A DNA stretch of 64,000 bases, from assembly GCF_000002985.6 (NCBI RefSeq), contig NC_003279.8:13764001-13828000 (forward strand), written 5' to 3'. The notes below the pieces were generated by a model, which saw only the letters and a program-made list of their open reading frames with translations, searched no databases and was not told where the DNA came from. Origin of the DNA: Caenorhabditis elegans (lineage: Eukaryota > Nematoda > Chromadorea > Rhabditida > Rhabditidae). Positions 12,001 through 23,800 of the stretch are shown here, piece by piece; positions within the stretch are counted from its first letter, which is position 1, and each line of letters opens with the position of its first letter. The position numbers were made by a program, and so were the translations under genes.

Positions 12001-14677
12001 AGTGATTGGCCGAAAATTGAGTCAGAACACCCGAGATTTGAAGTTTTAAAGCGAAAAATTGAAGAAGAACGGAGATACGAGGAGACGCAGAGAAGATATC
12101 CCGATCGCCCACGACAACCGGTGCGAAGTTTGAAAATTTGAATTTTTCATGTTAAAATTCGAATTCTCTGTCATTTTTCACCCCAGGGAGCTTTTTTCTA
12201 GGCTTCTGCCGTTGAATTTGACATTTTCGGAGTACGGTAGCCCCAAAAGTACGCAATTCCTCGTCAGTACAATGGATCCTACGACAAAATGCACAGAATT
12301 GTCAAATTTTGCGAAAACCACCTAGGCAGGGGTAAAAAGGGTCGCTGAGCTCGAATTTCGATTGAAAAACCATGGAAAATTGTGATTTTATAGGTTTCTT
12401 TTCCATAATTTTGGAAATTTTACCTGGAAATCTCATTTTTCAAGCATTTTCCTTTTGAAATTCGAGCTCAGCGCCTTTTTCAGACAATTTCCGCAAAGTT
12501 TGACGATTCTGTGCATTTTGTCGTGGAATTCCGTGTCCTGAGACTTTTGGGGCTACAGTAACCCGAAAAACTCAAAATTAACGTTAGAAGTCCAGAAAAA
12601 AGCGAACAGGCGCAGAAAATAAAGAGGAACTCGAATTTGTTACGGAAAATTCGAAAAATCGAATTTTTTCGTCATTTTCCTGTAATTTTCCTTAAAATTA
12701 TTGATTTTTCACTTCAATATCTGAATTTCCATCCATTTTCTTCACTAAATTCGGCTTCAGCGACCCTTTTTACCTCTATCTAGACGGTTTTCGCAAAATT
12801 CCGAAATTCTGTGCATTTTGTCGTAAGGTCAGGTGCCCGGACGAGAAATTGCGTACTTTTGGGGCTACAGTACCCCGAAATTCTTAAAATTAAAGTTAAA
12901 AGCCCAAAAAATGACGAGGAATTCGAATTTTAACAAGAATTTCAAACAAAATTTCAAAAATCCCTAGAAAAAAATCGATTTTTTTCAGCTTCCACCGAAA
13001 ATTCAACGTGTAGAATCCTCTGAATCTCTGTCACTTCTCGCCAACACCATTTTCTCAAAATATCGATCGATTGATGACGTCATCGGCGTGCCACGTGTCG
13101 GAGAGCTCAAGCTCAATTGTTTGAAAGCCATTGGTACAGCTTTTCAGCAGAAAAAGTCTTAAAAATCTGAAAATTTCAGCGAATTTGGCGAATTTATCGG
13201 ATTCTAATAAGCTTGCCACGCTGCAAAATGGCCGACAAGGACTAATTTCAGTGCTTCAATGTACCACGAGACGGCCTGAATATTTCTTGGAGAGCTTTAC
13301 TATGGTATCATGGATTTTCTGAAAAACCCAAAAAAATTTCAAATTTTCACTTTCAAATTCGAATTCTCCGTCCAATTCTACCAATTTTGGCTTTTTTCCC
13401 GGTCTTCTAGCGTTAATTTTGAGATTTCCGGGTTACTGTAGCCCCAAAAGTACGCAATTTCTCGTCCGGGCACCGGATCCTACGACGAAATGCACAGAAA
13501 CTCAAAATGTTGCGAAAAGTGTCGGGATATGGGTAAAAAAGAGCGCTGAAACCGAATTTCGATAGAAAAACAATGGAAAATTGTGATTTTCTAGGTTTTT
13601 CGCTGAAAAATGTCGATTTTTAGTGGAAAATTATTAAAAATCTCGAATTTTTGGTAAGAATTCTGCTGTTTTCTTCAGAAATTCGGATTCAGCACCCCTT
13701 TTTACCCCTGCCTAGGCGGTTTTCGCGAGTTTTGAAGTTTCTGTGCATTTTGTCGTAAGATATGGTGCATCGACGGAACATTGCGTACTTTTGGCGCTAC
13801 CGTACCCCGAAAATCTTATAATTAACGGTAAACGCCTAGAAAACCGCCAAAGTGTGGTAAAAAATGACGAGCAATTCGAATTTTCACACTAAAAACTTGG
13901 AAAATTATCGGAATTCAATTATTTCCTCAGAAATTTCAAAAAAATTGGTAAAATTTCAACTTTATCGCTTTTTCCATATGAAATTCGAGCTCAGCGCCAC
14001 TTTTTACCCCTATTCAGCTGATTTCAGCTGAATTTTGCAAGATTCTAGATTTCTGTGCATTTTGTCGTACGGTCAGGTTTTCTGACGACAAATTGCGTAA
14101 TTTTGGGGCTACAGTACCCCAAAAAGTTCAAACTTAACGCTAGAAGCCCAGAAAAAAGGCTGAACATGTGAAAAATGGCGGGCAATTCGAATTTCAAGCT
14201 TAAAAATCTCAAAAATCGATATTTCGTCCGGAATTTTTTACAAAACTTGCTTTAAACTTGATTTTCCTACCCAATTTTCCTATTGAAATTCGGATTCAGC
14301 ACACATTTTTACCCCAAAATCGCCGGATTTCGCAAGATTTGCCAATTCTGTGCATTTTGTCGAAAGATCTGGTGCCCCGCCGCCGACAAATTGCGTACTT
14401 TTGGAGCTACAGTACCCCCGAAATGTTCAAAATTACCGCTAGAAACCCGGGGAAAAAAGGCTAAATATGTGAAAAATTGCGGGAAATTCGAATTTAATAC
14501 TAAAAAATCCCAAAAATTCCAAATTTTCAGAGAAATCAATCGATATTCTGTGTTCGTCAGCTAACAGATGGTTGTCAAGAGAATAAGGAAGTGGTTTTTA
14601 ATCTCCAGCAGCCAAATCAACCAATTATCGATCGAAAACGACTTCTCGAAGAGCTCGGAGTCCACGTGGACAATTAA
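9071..14677 (+). CDS. Ataxin-10-like armadillo-repeat protein
   Basis: Exons 9071-9232, 10151-10814, 11819-11904, 11953-12120, 12989-13133, 13180-13304 and 14531-14677 join in phase to 498 residues; human ataxin-10 has 475. The protein is helical throughout, with Leu-rich armadillo-like helices in the large second exon. The last three exons fit the conserved C-terminal ataxin-10 domain: G-E-L-K-L-N-C-L-K-A-I, then a NLSDSNKLATLQNG-type block, then V-R-Q-L-T-D-G-C-Q-E-N-K. Residues of about 265-310 are a charged E/R-rich stretch. The ATG at 9071 lies 4 bases after an acceptor-like TTTCCAG, which suggests trans-splicing. It starts 1.3 kb after the SCAPER-like stop and ends 220 bp before the CC2D1 start. 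Family knowledge: ataxin-10 acts in cytokinesis and ciliary complexes. The assignment is by pattern and could be another ARM-like family. Confidence 0.66.
9265..10060. repeat. ~300 bp family: one plus and two minus copies
   Basis: A plus-orientation copy at about 9265-9475 faces a minus copy at 9520-9690. A second minus copy lies at 9890-10060. The facing pair could fold in the transcript. All are in intron 9233-10150 of the ataxin-10-like gene. Confidence 0.88.
10815..11674 (+). repeat. Degenerate AAAATCGATTTTTC tandem tract
   Basis: An intronic run of A-tracts and T-tracts around ATCGAT repeats irregularly every 30-45 bp. It is simple-sequence-like and holds no gene. Confidence 0.7.
11675..11776. 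mobile_element. 102 bp palindromic MITE
   Basis: Near-perfect palindrome: GCCCTAGCAGCGCCGAAAAG at the left pairs with CTTCTCGGCTCTGCTAGGGC at the right, and the centre AAGTCTAGAGC/GCTCTCTAGACTT is also self-complementary. GAGTTACGTTCGGAGC, beside the right end, recurs inverted beside the related copies near 30397, 30988 and 35791, so the element may be longer than the palindrome. Confidence 0.85.
12140..12930. repeat. ~300 bp family: one plus, two minus copies
   Basis: Plus copy about 12140-12360; minus copies about 12460-12620 and 12740-12930, all in intron 12121-12988. The conserved blocks TACGCAATT and ACAAAATGCACAG (or reverse complements) are present in each. Confidence 0.87.
13345..14490. 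repeat. ~300 bp family: one plus, three minus copies
   Basis: Plus copy about 13345-13560 and minus copies about 13680-13880, 13975-14190 and 14285-14490. They fill the last intron (13305-14530) of the ataxin-10-like gene. Confidence 0.87.
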
Positions 14678-14891
14678 ATTTTTGAAATTTTAATTTTTCT
14701 GTTGTTCCCGCATTTTTATACACGTTTTTTTGTTTTTTGTTGTTAATTTTTTTTGAAAAAATCAATAATTTATCGATTTTTTTTTCATTTTTATTAATTT
14801 CTCAATTTTCAATAACTGTTCCCCGTGCAGTTTTCTGGTATTTTTTTTCCCAAAAATTTCAGGCAAAATTTTCAGCCAAAACCCCCCTGAT

Positions 14892-14898
14892 TTTCCAG
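14892..14898 (+). promoter_or_regulatory. Probable trans-splice acceptor of the CC2D1 gene
   Basis: TTTCCAG directly abuts the ATG at 14899. The upstream gene stops at 14677, so the gap is about 220 bp, a spacing compatible with an operon. No core promoter is evident between the genes. Confidence 0.6.
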
Positions 14899-17800
14899 AT
14901 GAATTTCAATGATATTGATAATCAAATGTACGGGAATTTGGAGGAGGACGCTGAGTTGCTCGCCGAGCTTGCCGCAATACAAGAAGAGGAGATGGGTCGT
15001 GTTAGGTAGGGTTTTAGCGGGTTTTCGGCGAGAAATTCGGATTCTCTGTGATTTTTTACCATCGGGAGCCTTTTTTCTGGACTTCTATGGTTAATTTTGA
15101 ATTTTCCGGGGTACTGTAGCCCTAAAAGTACGCAATTTTTCGTCCAGGCACCGGATCTTACGACAAAATGCACAGAATTTTTAAATTTTGCGAAAACCGG
15201 CTGGATAGGGGTAAAACAGGCCGCTGAAGTCGAATTTCAATAGGAAAATCGTTGAAAATGCGAAGTTATGGTGTAGAAATTCATTTTTTTCCGCAATTTC
15301 GATATTGTTACTGCGAAATTTGAATATTTTATCAATTTTAGACATTAAATTCGAATTCGGTAATTTTTCACCCCCGGGGGCTTTTTTCTGGGCTTCTAGC
15401 GTTAATTTTGAATTTTCCGGGGTACTGTAGCCCCAGAAGTACGCAATTTCTCGTCCGGGCACCGTATCTTACGCGAAAATGCACAGAATCTCAAAGTCTT
15501 GCAAAAAGTGTAGATTTTTCATGATTATCGTCTTTAATTTGACGAATTCCGGCTGTACCGTTAGGAAATTCGAATTCCTTGTCATTTTCTACCCCCGATG
15601 CCTTTTTTCTGGGTTTCTGTCGTTAATTTTGAAATTTCCGAGGTACTGTAGCTCCAAAAGTACGCAATTTTTCGTCCAGGCATCCGAATTTACGACAAAA
15701 TGCACAAAATTTCCAATTCTGCTTAAAACAGGCTTTTCTGGGGTAAAAAGGCGAGCTGAGCTCGATATTCAATAGGAAAATTAGGGAAAATTCGAAATTC
15801 TGGCCGGGATTGTGTGGAGAGTGAGCGAATCGGTTGGTAGACGAGAGAAAATACTGCGGCTTGGCGACACCGTGAATGTTCTGAAATTTTAAACTTTTTT
15901 TAAAATTCATAATAACTTATTTTCTTACCGATCTAGAATTCCCGGAGAATGGTTAGAAGCCGCAGATTGTGGTGGTGGAAGTTCGTTGGTACGAACTGAA
16001 GAGTCGTCTCTGAAATTTATGAGTTCGAATTTGTTGAAAATTTATTTCCACGCTCTACCTGTCACTTTTTAAATGTGTTTTGCCTAAATTCTTTTAAAAC
16101 TAAAAGTTACTAGAAAAACTAGAAGTTTAAAGCCAAACTCACCGAGAGCGACCAGCTCCGACATTTGAAGCAGCTGAAGTTCTCGAACGGGAACCTGATC
16201 TCGAACCTGTCGGGGCTGCTTGATTTCTGCTCCGGTTTCCGCTGAGCTCGGTGGCGTTGGGTTGGACAAACGTCCTGAAAAACAAAAACTTTACATTTTT
16301 ACGTCTTAAAAATCGTCTGAAATCCACTGAAATTTATCTGATAAAATCAGTTTGAAAAACCAAACTTCTTACCGATCGGCCGTAGCATCCGTTGGGGCAG
16401 TCTCATACGATAGAGTTGGCTGGATTGTGTGAAGTGACAGTTCCGTAGGAAACCGAGAACGTGATCCACTACGACTCGATTGTATTTCTGGTGCTCCAAG
16501 GAATCCGCTGAAATTCAAATAATATAATCGATTCGAATTAAAAACCCGCTATTGCTTACGTGTCTGCAATCCTGACCGTATGGGCACTCTGAAGGGACGC
16601 CGATGGTGTAGTTAAGTGGGACGCACGCGTCGAAACAATAAATGTTCTGAAATTTAAAATTAGTGATTCATAATAACTTGTTTTCTTACCGATCAAGCGT
16701 GTTCGGAGACCGAAAAGAGGAGAGAACTCCGTCGAGTGAGTCACCTCTTGAGGTTTGAAAATTGCTCCGCGAGGACTGCGCTGTCATTTGGCTTGGGTGA
16801 GGACGATAAAATCCCCTGAAAAATAAAAACTTTACATTTTTTCGTCTTAAAAAATCTTACAAGTCGGCAGACTTCGCGGTATTGAATGCGGAGATGCCAC
16901 GTTGGCGAGTCCTTGGTTGGATCTTCTGAAATGTGATAATTAGACTTTTGAACACATTTTTTGCTAGTTTCTAACAATCAATGAAAGCAAGCTTACCTCG
17001 TCGAGCGTCTCAATTCCTGCTCTAAAGAGCGATTATTTCCAGTAGAGCTCTGCAGAGATGGGGGAGGTGCCAGAAATCCGCTGAAAATCGAAAATTAACA
17101 CTCAATTTTTTTAACTTAATTATTTACTTGTTGTGCCGGTCTGATCCCACTTGTGATTTCGAAAGAGACCTTCCGAACGTTACTAAAGGAGAGCTTCCGG
17201 ACGATGGGACTGCAACTCTGTTGGAATTGAGTGTATTTCTGAAAATAGGAAACTAGAAATAATTTCAATCGAAAAAAAATCACCGTTCCAACACGCGTTT
17301 AGATCTCCGGTGGGGCGATATACTCGATGAGTCTCTTGACGCTTCGGAAGTCGTGTCTCTGGAATCCTCCTGGGAAACCTTGATAGGCTTACGCGACGGC
17401 ATCCTAAAATTTGAAAAATTATACAAAGACAAGAGAGAGAAAATAAGTTAAAAACAGGAGAAGCCGACAGAAAAGAGAAAAGAGTGTGTAAGCTGAGAGG
17501 GCTCTGCAGATATTTTAAAACTGTGTGGTTAATAAAGGACCGGAAGAATAAAAGTTCTGACTTCTGGCCAAACTTCTGAAATTGGAAAAATCAATTTTCA
17601 AGGTCTCAGAAAAGAAGAAAAAGCAAAAAACATAAAAGATTGTCTATACTTCCAGTCATTCCAAAAAGTAAAGTAGAACTAAATAATAAAACGCTTAATT
17701 TTTGAACAGTTAATTCTGACAGCGAAAATAGAATACTGCGAAATTTGAATATTTTATTAATTTTAAACATTAAATTCGAATTCTCGGTGATTTTTCCCGC

Positions 17801-20800
17801 CGGCCGGCTTTTTTCCGCGCTTTTAGCGTTAATTTTCAATTTTCCGAGATACTGTAGCCCCAAAAGTACGCAATTTCTCGTCAGGGCACCAGATCTAACG
17901 CAAAAATGCACAGAATCACCAAATCTTGCAAAAACCGGCTCAATAGGGGTAAATTGTGGCGCTGAGTTCGAATTTCAATAGGAAAATTGAGGAAAATTTA
18001 AAATTATAGTAGAAAATCTGATTTTTTTTGCACAAAATGCACATAAAACTTTGAATTTTTCAGCCGACCGGCAGCTCCAGCTCGCGGAGCCCCACCAGCC
18101 GCCCGAGGCCGCCCAGCACCTGCCGCCCCCGCAAATGTCCCAGGATTGGACCCCCGTCTACTGGCAGCCGCCTTGGCAGATAATCATGGAGATGGAGGAG
18201 ATGAAGAGCTTGAAATGGATGAAGATTTGCTCAATGAGCTCAATGGATTGGTTGGTGGTGGTGGTGGTGGTGGAGCAGCACCTACAGTACCCACAAGAGC
18301 TGCTCCGAGAGCTCCAGGACCTTCAGGACCACCGCCATCGGCTTCGGCGCCAAATTCTCAGCTTGGACACCTGAAACAGCTTCATGTGTACTATATGAAA
18401 GCTCATAAGTCTGCAGAGCAAGCTGGTGAAGGGCCAAAAGCTAGAAGGTGCGGAGATTTGGACTGAAAAATCGATAAAATTTCACTGAAATAGCCCAAAA
18501 ACTGTAAAAATTGAGTTAAAACTGATAAAATCTGAAGAAACAGGCCATTTTTGACCAGAAAAACTGAAAATTTCCACTGAAAATCGAGAAAATTCACAGT
18601 TTTTTTGAAATTTTAAGGAAAATTCGTCAAATTTTGACCAAAAAAAGCCCGAAAAATCGATAAAACACTAAAATAGCTGAAAATGCGTAAAAATTGAGTT
18701 AATTTTGATAAAATTTGAAGAAATTCGACCGAAAATCTTGAATTTTCAGTAAAAAATTGAAAAAACCAAAAATCAGATAAAATTTAATGGAAATTTGACT
18801 GAAAAAATTGGAAATTTTCACTAAAAAATGCTGAAAAATCGATAAAATCGGCAGAAATAGCGCCCAAAAACTGTAAAAATTGAGCGAAATTCGATAAAAT
18901 CAGATGAAATTGACCATTTTTGACCAGAAAAACTGAAAATTTCCTCTGAAAATCGAGAAAATTCACAGATTTTTTGGATTTTGAAGTGAAATTCGTCGAA
19001 TTTTGACCAGAAAAAGCCCGAAAAATCAATGAAATTTGTTGATTTTCACTCAATTTTCCGAGTTTTTGGCTTAAAATTTCACTAAAATTGCGGTAAAATT
19101 CGTAAAAATTGAGCCAAGTTTGATAAAATTTAAATAAAATTCGACCTAAAATCTCGGATTTTCAGTAAAAAATCGTATTCTGGCACATTTTTGACTGAAA
19201 AAACTGGAAATTTCCACGAAAATAGCTGGAAAAATTGTGAAAATTCCGAAAATTTACAGATTTTCACCCAGTTTTTCGAATTTTTAGGACTTTTCCGCCA
19301 AAAATCGATGAATTTCCAGATACAAACGAGCTGTTGACAAGCTCGTGGAGCTCATTCGAGCTGTCGAACGTGGCAAGACCATTGACGAATCGGAAATTCC
19401 TGTTGCTCCACCAAATTTCTCTTCGGCGGCGGCGGAACCCCTTCCACCACCGGCTCCGACTGCCCAGCCGGCTCATCATCCACCGGCACCGCCGATTCGG
19501 CAGGCGGCCCACGCTGCGGGTATCGATTTTTAGCCGATTTTTATCATGAAATTCAAATTCAGCGTCACTTTTTACCCCGAAATCGCCGGTTTTCGCAAAA
19601 ATTGGCGATTCTGTGCATTTTGTCGTAGGATCCGATGCACGGACGCAAAATTGCGTACTTTTGGGGCTACAGTACCCCGGAAAATTGAAAATTAACGCTA
19701 GAATTTTCGGAAAACGGCTCTTAGGCTAAAAAATGACGAGGAATTGGAATTTGATAACTAGAAGACTTAAAATTTGATTTTTTGTTGAAAAAATAGATGA
19801 AAACTCTTAGATTCTAAAGTTTTCAGTCATTTTTTCGCTATTTTCAGCCTGAAATTCGAGCCCAGCGCCTCTTTTTACCCCGAAATCGCCGGTTTTCGCA
19901 AAAATTGGCGATTCTGTGCATTTTGTCGTAAGACCCGGTGCCCGGGCGGCAAATTGCGTACTTTTGGGGCTACAGTACCCCGGAAATTTCAAAATTAACG
20001 CTAGAAGCCGAGAAAAAAGGCTCACAGGCTAAAAAATAACGAGGAATTCGAATCTGATAACTACAAGACTTGATTTTCGATTTTTTTTGTGAAAAATAGA
20101 TGAAAACTCTAATTTCGTCAGTTTTCAGCCATTTCTAGCCCGACATTCGAGCCCAGCGCCTCTTTTTACCCTGAAATCGCCGGTTTTTGCGAAATTTGAA
20201 AATTCTGTGCATTTTGTCGTGGGATCCGGTGCACGGACGAGAAATTGCGTACTTTTGGGGCTACAGTACCCCGGAAATCTCAAAATTAACACTAGAAACA
20301 CGAGAAAAAAGTTTCACAGGCTAAAAAACTACGCTGAATTCGAATTTCATTGTTATTTTCCGTTAAAATCAATAATTATAGCAGAAATTTCAAATTTTCA
20401 GAGTCATCACCACCGCCAATTCCACAGCGAAAATCGTCGGCTCCAGCTCCGACAGCAGCTGCTCCTCCAGCCACAAAAGAGCCCACGGACCCGAAAAAAG
20501 CTGCAATCTACCGTATCCTTCACCATCGACGTGATCTACACAAGCAGAATGCGCGCGCGGCGATTGCTGACAAGGATAAAGAATCTGCAAAGGAATCTGT
20601 AGAAATGGCGAAGGCTTTTGATCAGGTAGCTGGCGAAATTCAGAGATTTTTATGTAAAAATTCGAATCCTCCGTGATTTTTTCACCCCCGGGAGCTTTTT
20701 TCTGGGCTTCTAGCGTTAATTTTTGAAATTTTGGGGTACTGTAGCCTCAGAAGTACGCAATTTGCCGTCCATACACCTGATCTTACGACAAAATGCACAG

Positions 20801-23800
20801 AATCTCTAAATCTTGCAAAAACCGCATGGATAAAGGTAAAAAGGAATCTTAAAATTAACGCTAGAAGCCCGAGAAAAACGCATGATGGGGTAAAAAATGA
20901 TGAGGAATTTGAATTTGATAAGGATTTCGTTAAATTTTGAAAAATTTCCGGAGAAAAATTATTTTTTTCGGAAAAAATTAAAAATTTCCAAAATTCCAGG
21001 CAATCGCCGCACTCAATGAATGCTCAGCCGATGAAATGGATATGAATGACGTACCACCGTCTCCGCCCCCATATCGAAAACCGGCTCCGCCCCAACCACA
21101 AGCTCCGCCTACTTCTGCTGGTCCATTGGGATTCATTGAAGAACTGCAACAACGGCAACAAAGATTCCAGAAAATGGCGGAAAAGGCAAAAACTGAGGGA
21201 AATGAACGGAAAATGAAGATGAATATGCGACTTGCCGGCCAATTTGACGAGGCGATTAAGGAGGCGAAACGGGGAAAACTGGTGAATGTTGGAGAGTTGC
21301 CCAGTCTGCCTGATATGGGACCACTTCCACCGCAAACGGCTCCGGGGTACACTTTTCGAAATTTTTAATCGAAAATTCGAATTCCCTGCGATTTTTCACC
21401 CCCGGGAGCTTTTTTCTGGGCTTGTAGCGTTAATTTTGAAAATTTTGGGTACTGTACCCCCAGAAGTACGCAATTTTACGTCAGGGCATCGGATCCTACG
21501 ATAAAATGCACAGAAACTTCAAATCTTGCGAAAACCGTCTGAATAGGGGTAAAAGCGTGTGCTGAAACGGATTTTGATATTAAAAATGAGAAAAATTGAA
21601 TAGTTTTTGATTTAACCCGTGTTTTTCTGCGAGAAACTTGGAAATTCTCGGTTTTTATCAATTTTCAATGCGAAATTCGAACTCAGCAACGTTTTTTACC
21701 CCTATCCAGGTGGTTCCCGCAAGATTTTGAGATTCTGTGCATTTTGTCGTAAGATCAGGTGTATGGACGGCAAATTGCGTACTTTTGGGGCTACAGTACC
21801 CCCGCGGAATCTTAAAATTAACGATAGAAGCCCAGAAAAAAAGCTTTAGGGTCTGAAAAATTACGAGGATTTCGAATTTAATAGAGAATTTTCACAGAAA
21901 TCAAAATTTTTGCCTGAATTTAATCAATTTTCAGCCAAGCCGCCCCCAAACTTCATCAACGTCCGCCCCCGCAAGAAGTTGGCCCACTGGCACCCAGTGG
22001 TGTGGAGGGAAAGAGTAGAAATCAGGGACAATTGGAGTTTTTGTTGGAACGACAGGCCCAGTTCAAGCAAGCTGCTATTCATGTACGGGTTGATGACGGA
22101 ATTTTTGATTTTTATGTTAATATTCGAATTCTCCGTCATTTTCCACCCCCGGGGGCCTTTTTTTCTGGGCTTCTAGCGTTAATTTTGTGAAATTCGGGGT
22201 ACTGTAGCCCCAAAAGTACGCAATTTTTCGTCATGACCCCCGATCTTACGACAAAATGCACAGAATCACCAAATTTTGCGGAAACTGCGTAGATAGGGGT
22301 AAAAGGGGGTGCTGAGCTCGAATTTGAGTAGAAAAATTGTGAAAAACTTCAAGTTCTCGTAGAAAATCGGGTATTTTTTGAATTTTTTTTTTGAAAACTT
22401 GAAATTTCAAAGATTTAGCCATCAAATTCGAATTTTCCGTCATTTGCTACCCCGGGGGCCTTTTTTCTGAATTACTAGCGTTAATTTTCAAAATTTTGGG
22501 GTACTGTAGCCCCAAAAGTACGCAATTTTTCGTCAGGACACCCGATCTTACGACAAAATGCACAGAATCACCAAATTTTGCGAAAACTGTCTGCATAAGG
22601 GTAAAAAGAGGTGCTGAACTCGAATTTCACTATAAAAGGTCGTGAAAATTCTTGGTTTTCGATTTTTCCCCTAAAAATACTATTGAAAATGATAAAAATA
22701 GGCATTTTCAGTTATTTCCCTTAGCGAATTTGAATTCAGCGCCCCAAATTACCCCTACGCAGGCGGTTTCCACAAAATTTGGAAATTCTGTGCATTTTGT
22801 CGTAAGATCCGATGCCTGGACCGGAAATTGCGTACTTTTGAGGCTACAGTACCCCGGAAACCTTAAAATTAACCTGAAAATGACGAGAAATTCGAATTTC
22901 AACTTGATAACCTCAGAAAATCAATATTTTTACAGGCAAAATCGCGTGGAGACGTCGAAGCGGCCAAAAAGTATCTAGTGGAAATGAAAGGATTCGATAA
23001 AATGATTCAGGCCGCCCAAGCGGGCCTTCCAGTCAGTATTAAGGCCACGCCAATCCCACCACAGGCCCAGACGGCCTCAACAACTCTTCAGCCCCGTATT
23101 CAGTCGGCTGCTGCTTCATCGAGCACTGGAGTTGAGAATCGTGGAGAGAAATTGTCACTTTTGGAGAAAACTTTGATAGGTAGCCGAATTTTATTGCAAA
23201 ATTCGGAATTCTCGTGATTTTTCACCCCTTGGAGTTTTTTCCTGTGCTTCTAGCGTCGATTTTGAGATTCTGGGGGTACTGTAGCCTCAGAAGTACGCAG
23301 TGCACCAGACCCTACGACAAAATGCACAGAATCCTCAATTTTTGCGAAAACTACCTGGTTAGGGGTAAAATGGGACGCTGAAGCCGATTTTGGTAAGGAA
23401 AGTTCACGAAAAATGCAACTAACGATGGAATTTTCAGTTTTTCAAAGATTCTGCGATTTTTCAAAAATTTTAAACTCTACATTCAGAATCCCCATAATTT
23501 TTTATTACATAGAGTTTTTTTCTGGGCCTCTAGCGTTAATTTTGAATTTTTCGGGTTACTGTAGCCCCAGAAGTACGCAATTTGTCGTCGGGGCACCGGA
23601 TCTGACGACAAAATGCACAGAAACTTGAAATTTTGCGAAAACTGTCTAGATAGGGGTAAAAATGGGCGCTGAACTCGAATTTCGATTAAAAAATTAAACA
23701 ATTTGCAAGGAATTCCTCAGAAAATCTATGATTTTTGTACAAGAAAAATGGCTTGAAAATTTATTTTCTGCTTTTTTCTTTGTCAGATTTGAATTCAGCG

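Noticed and set aside
18051..18374. 107-residue frame at the second CC2D1 exon
   Set aside because: Out of frame with the DM14 domain. The correct frame, completed by the single C at 18064, continues exon 1 and leads to HLKQLHVYYMKAH.
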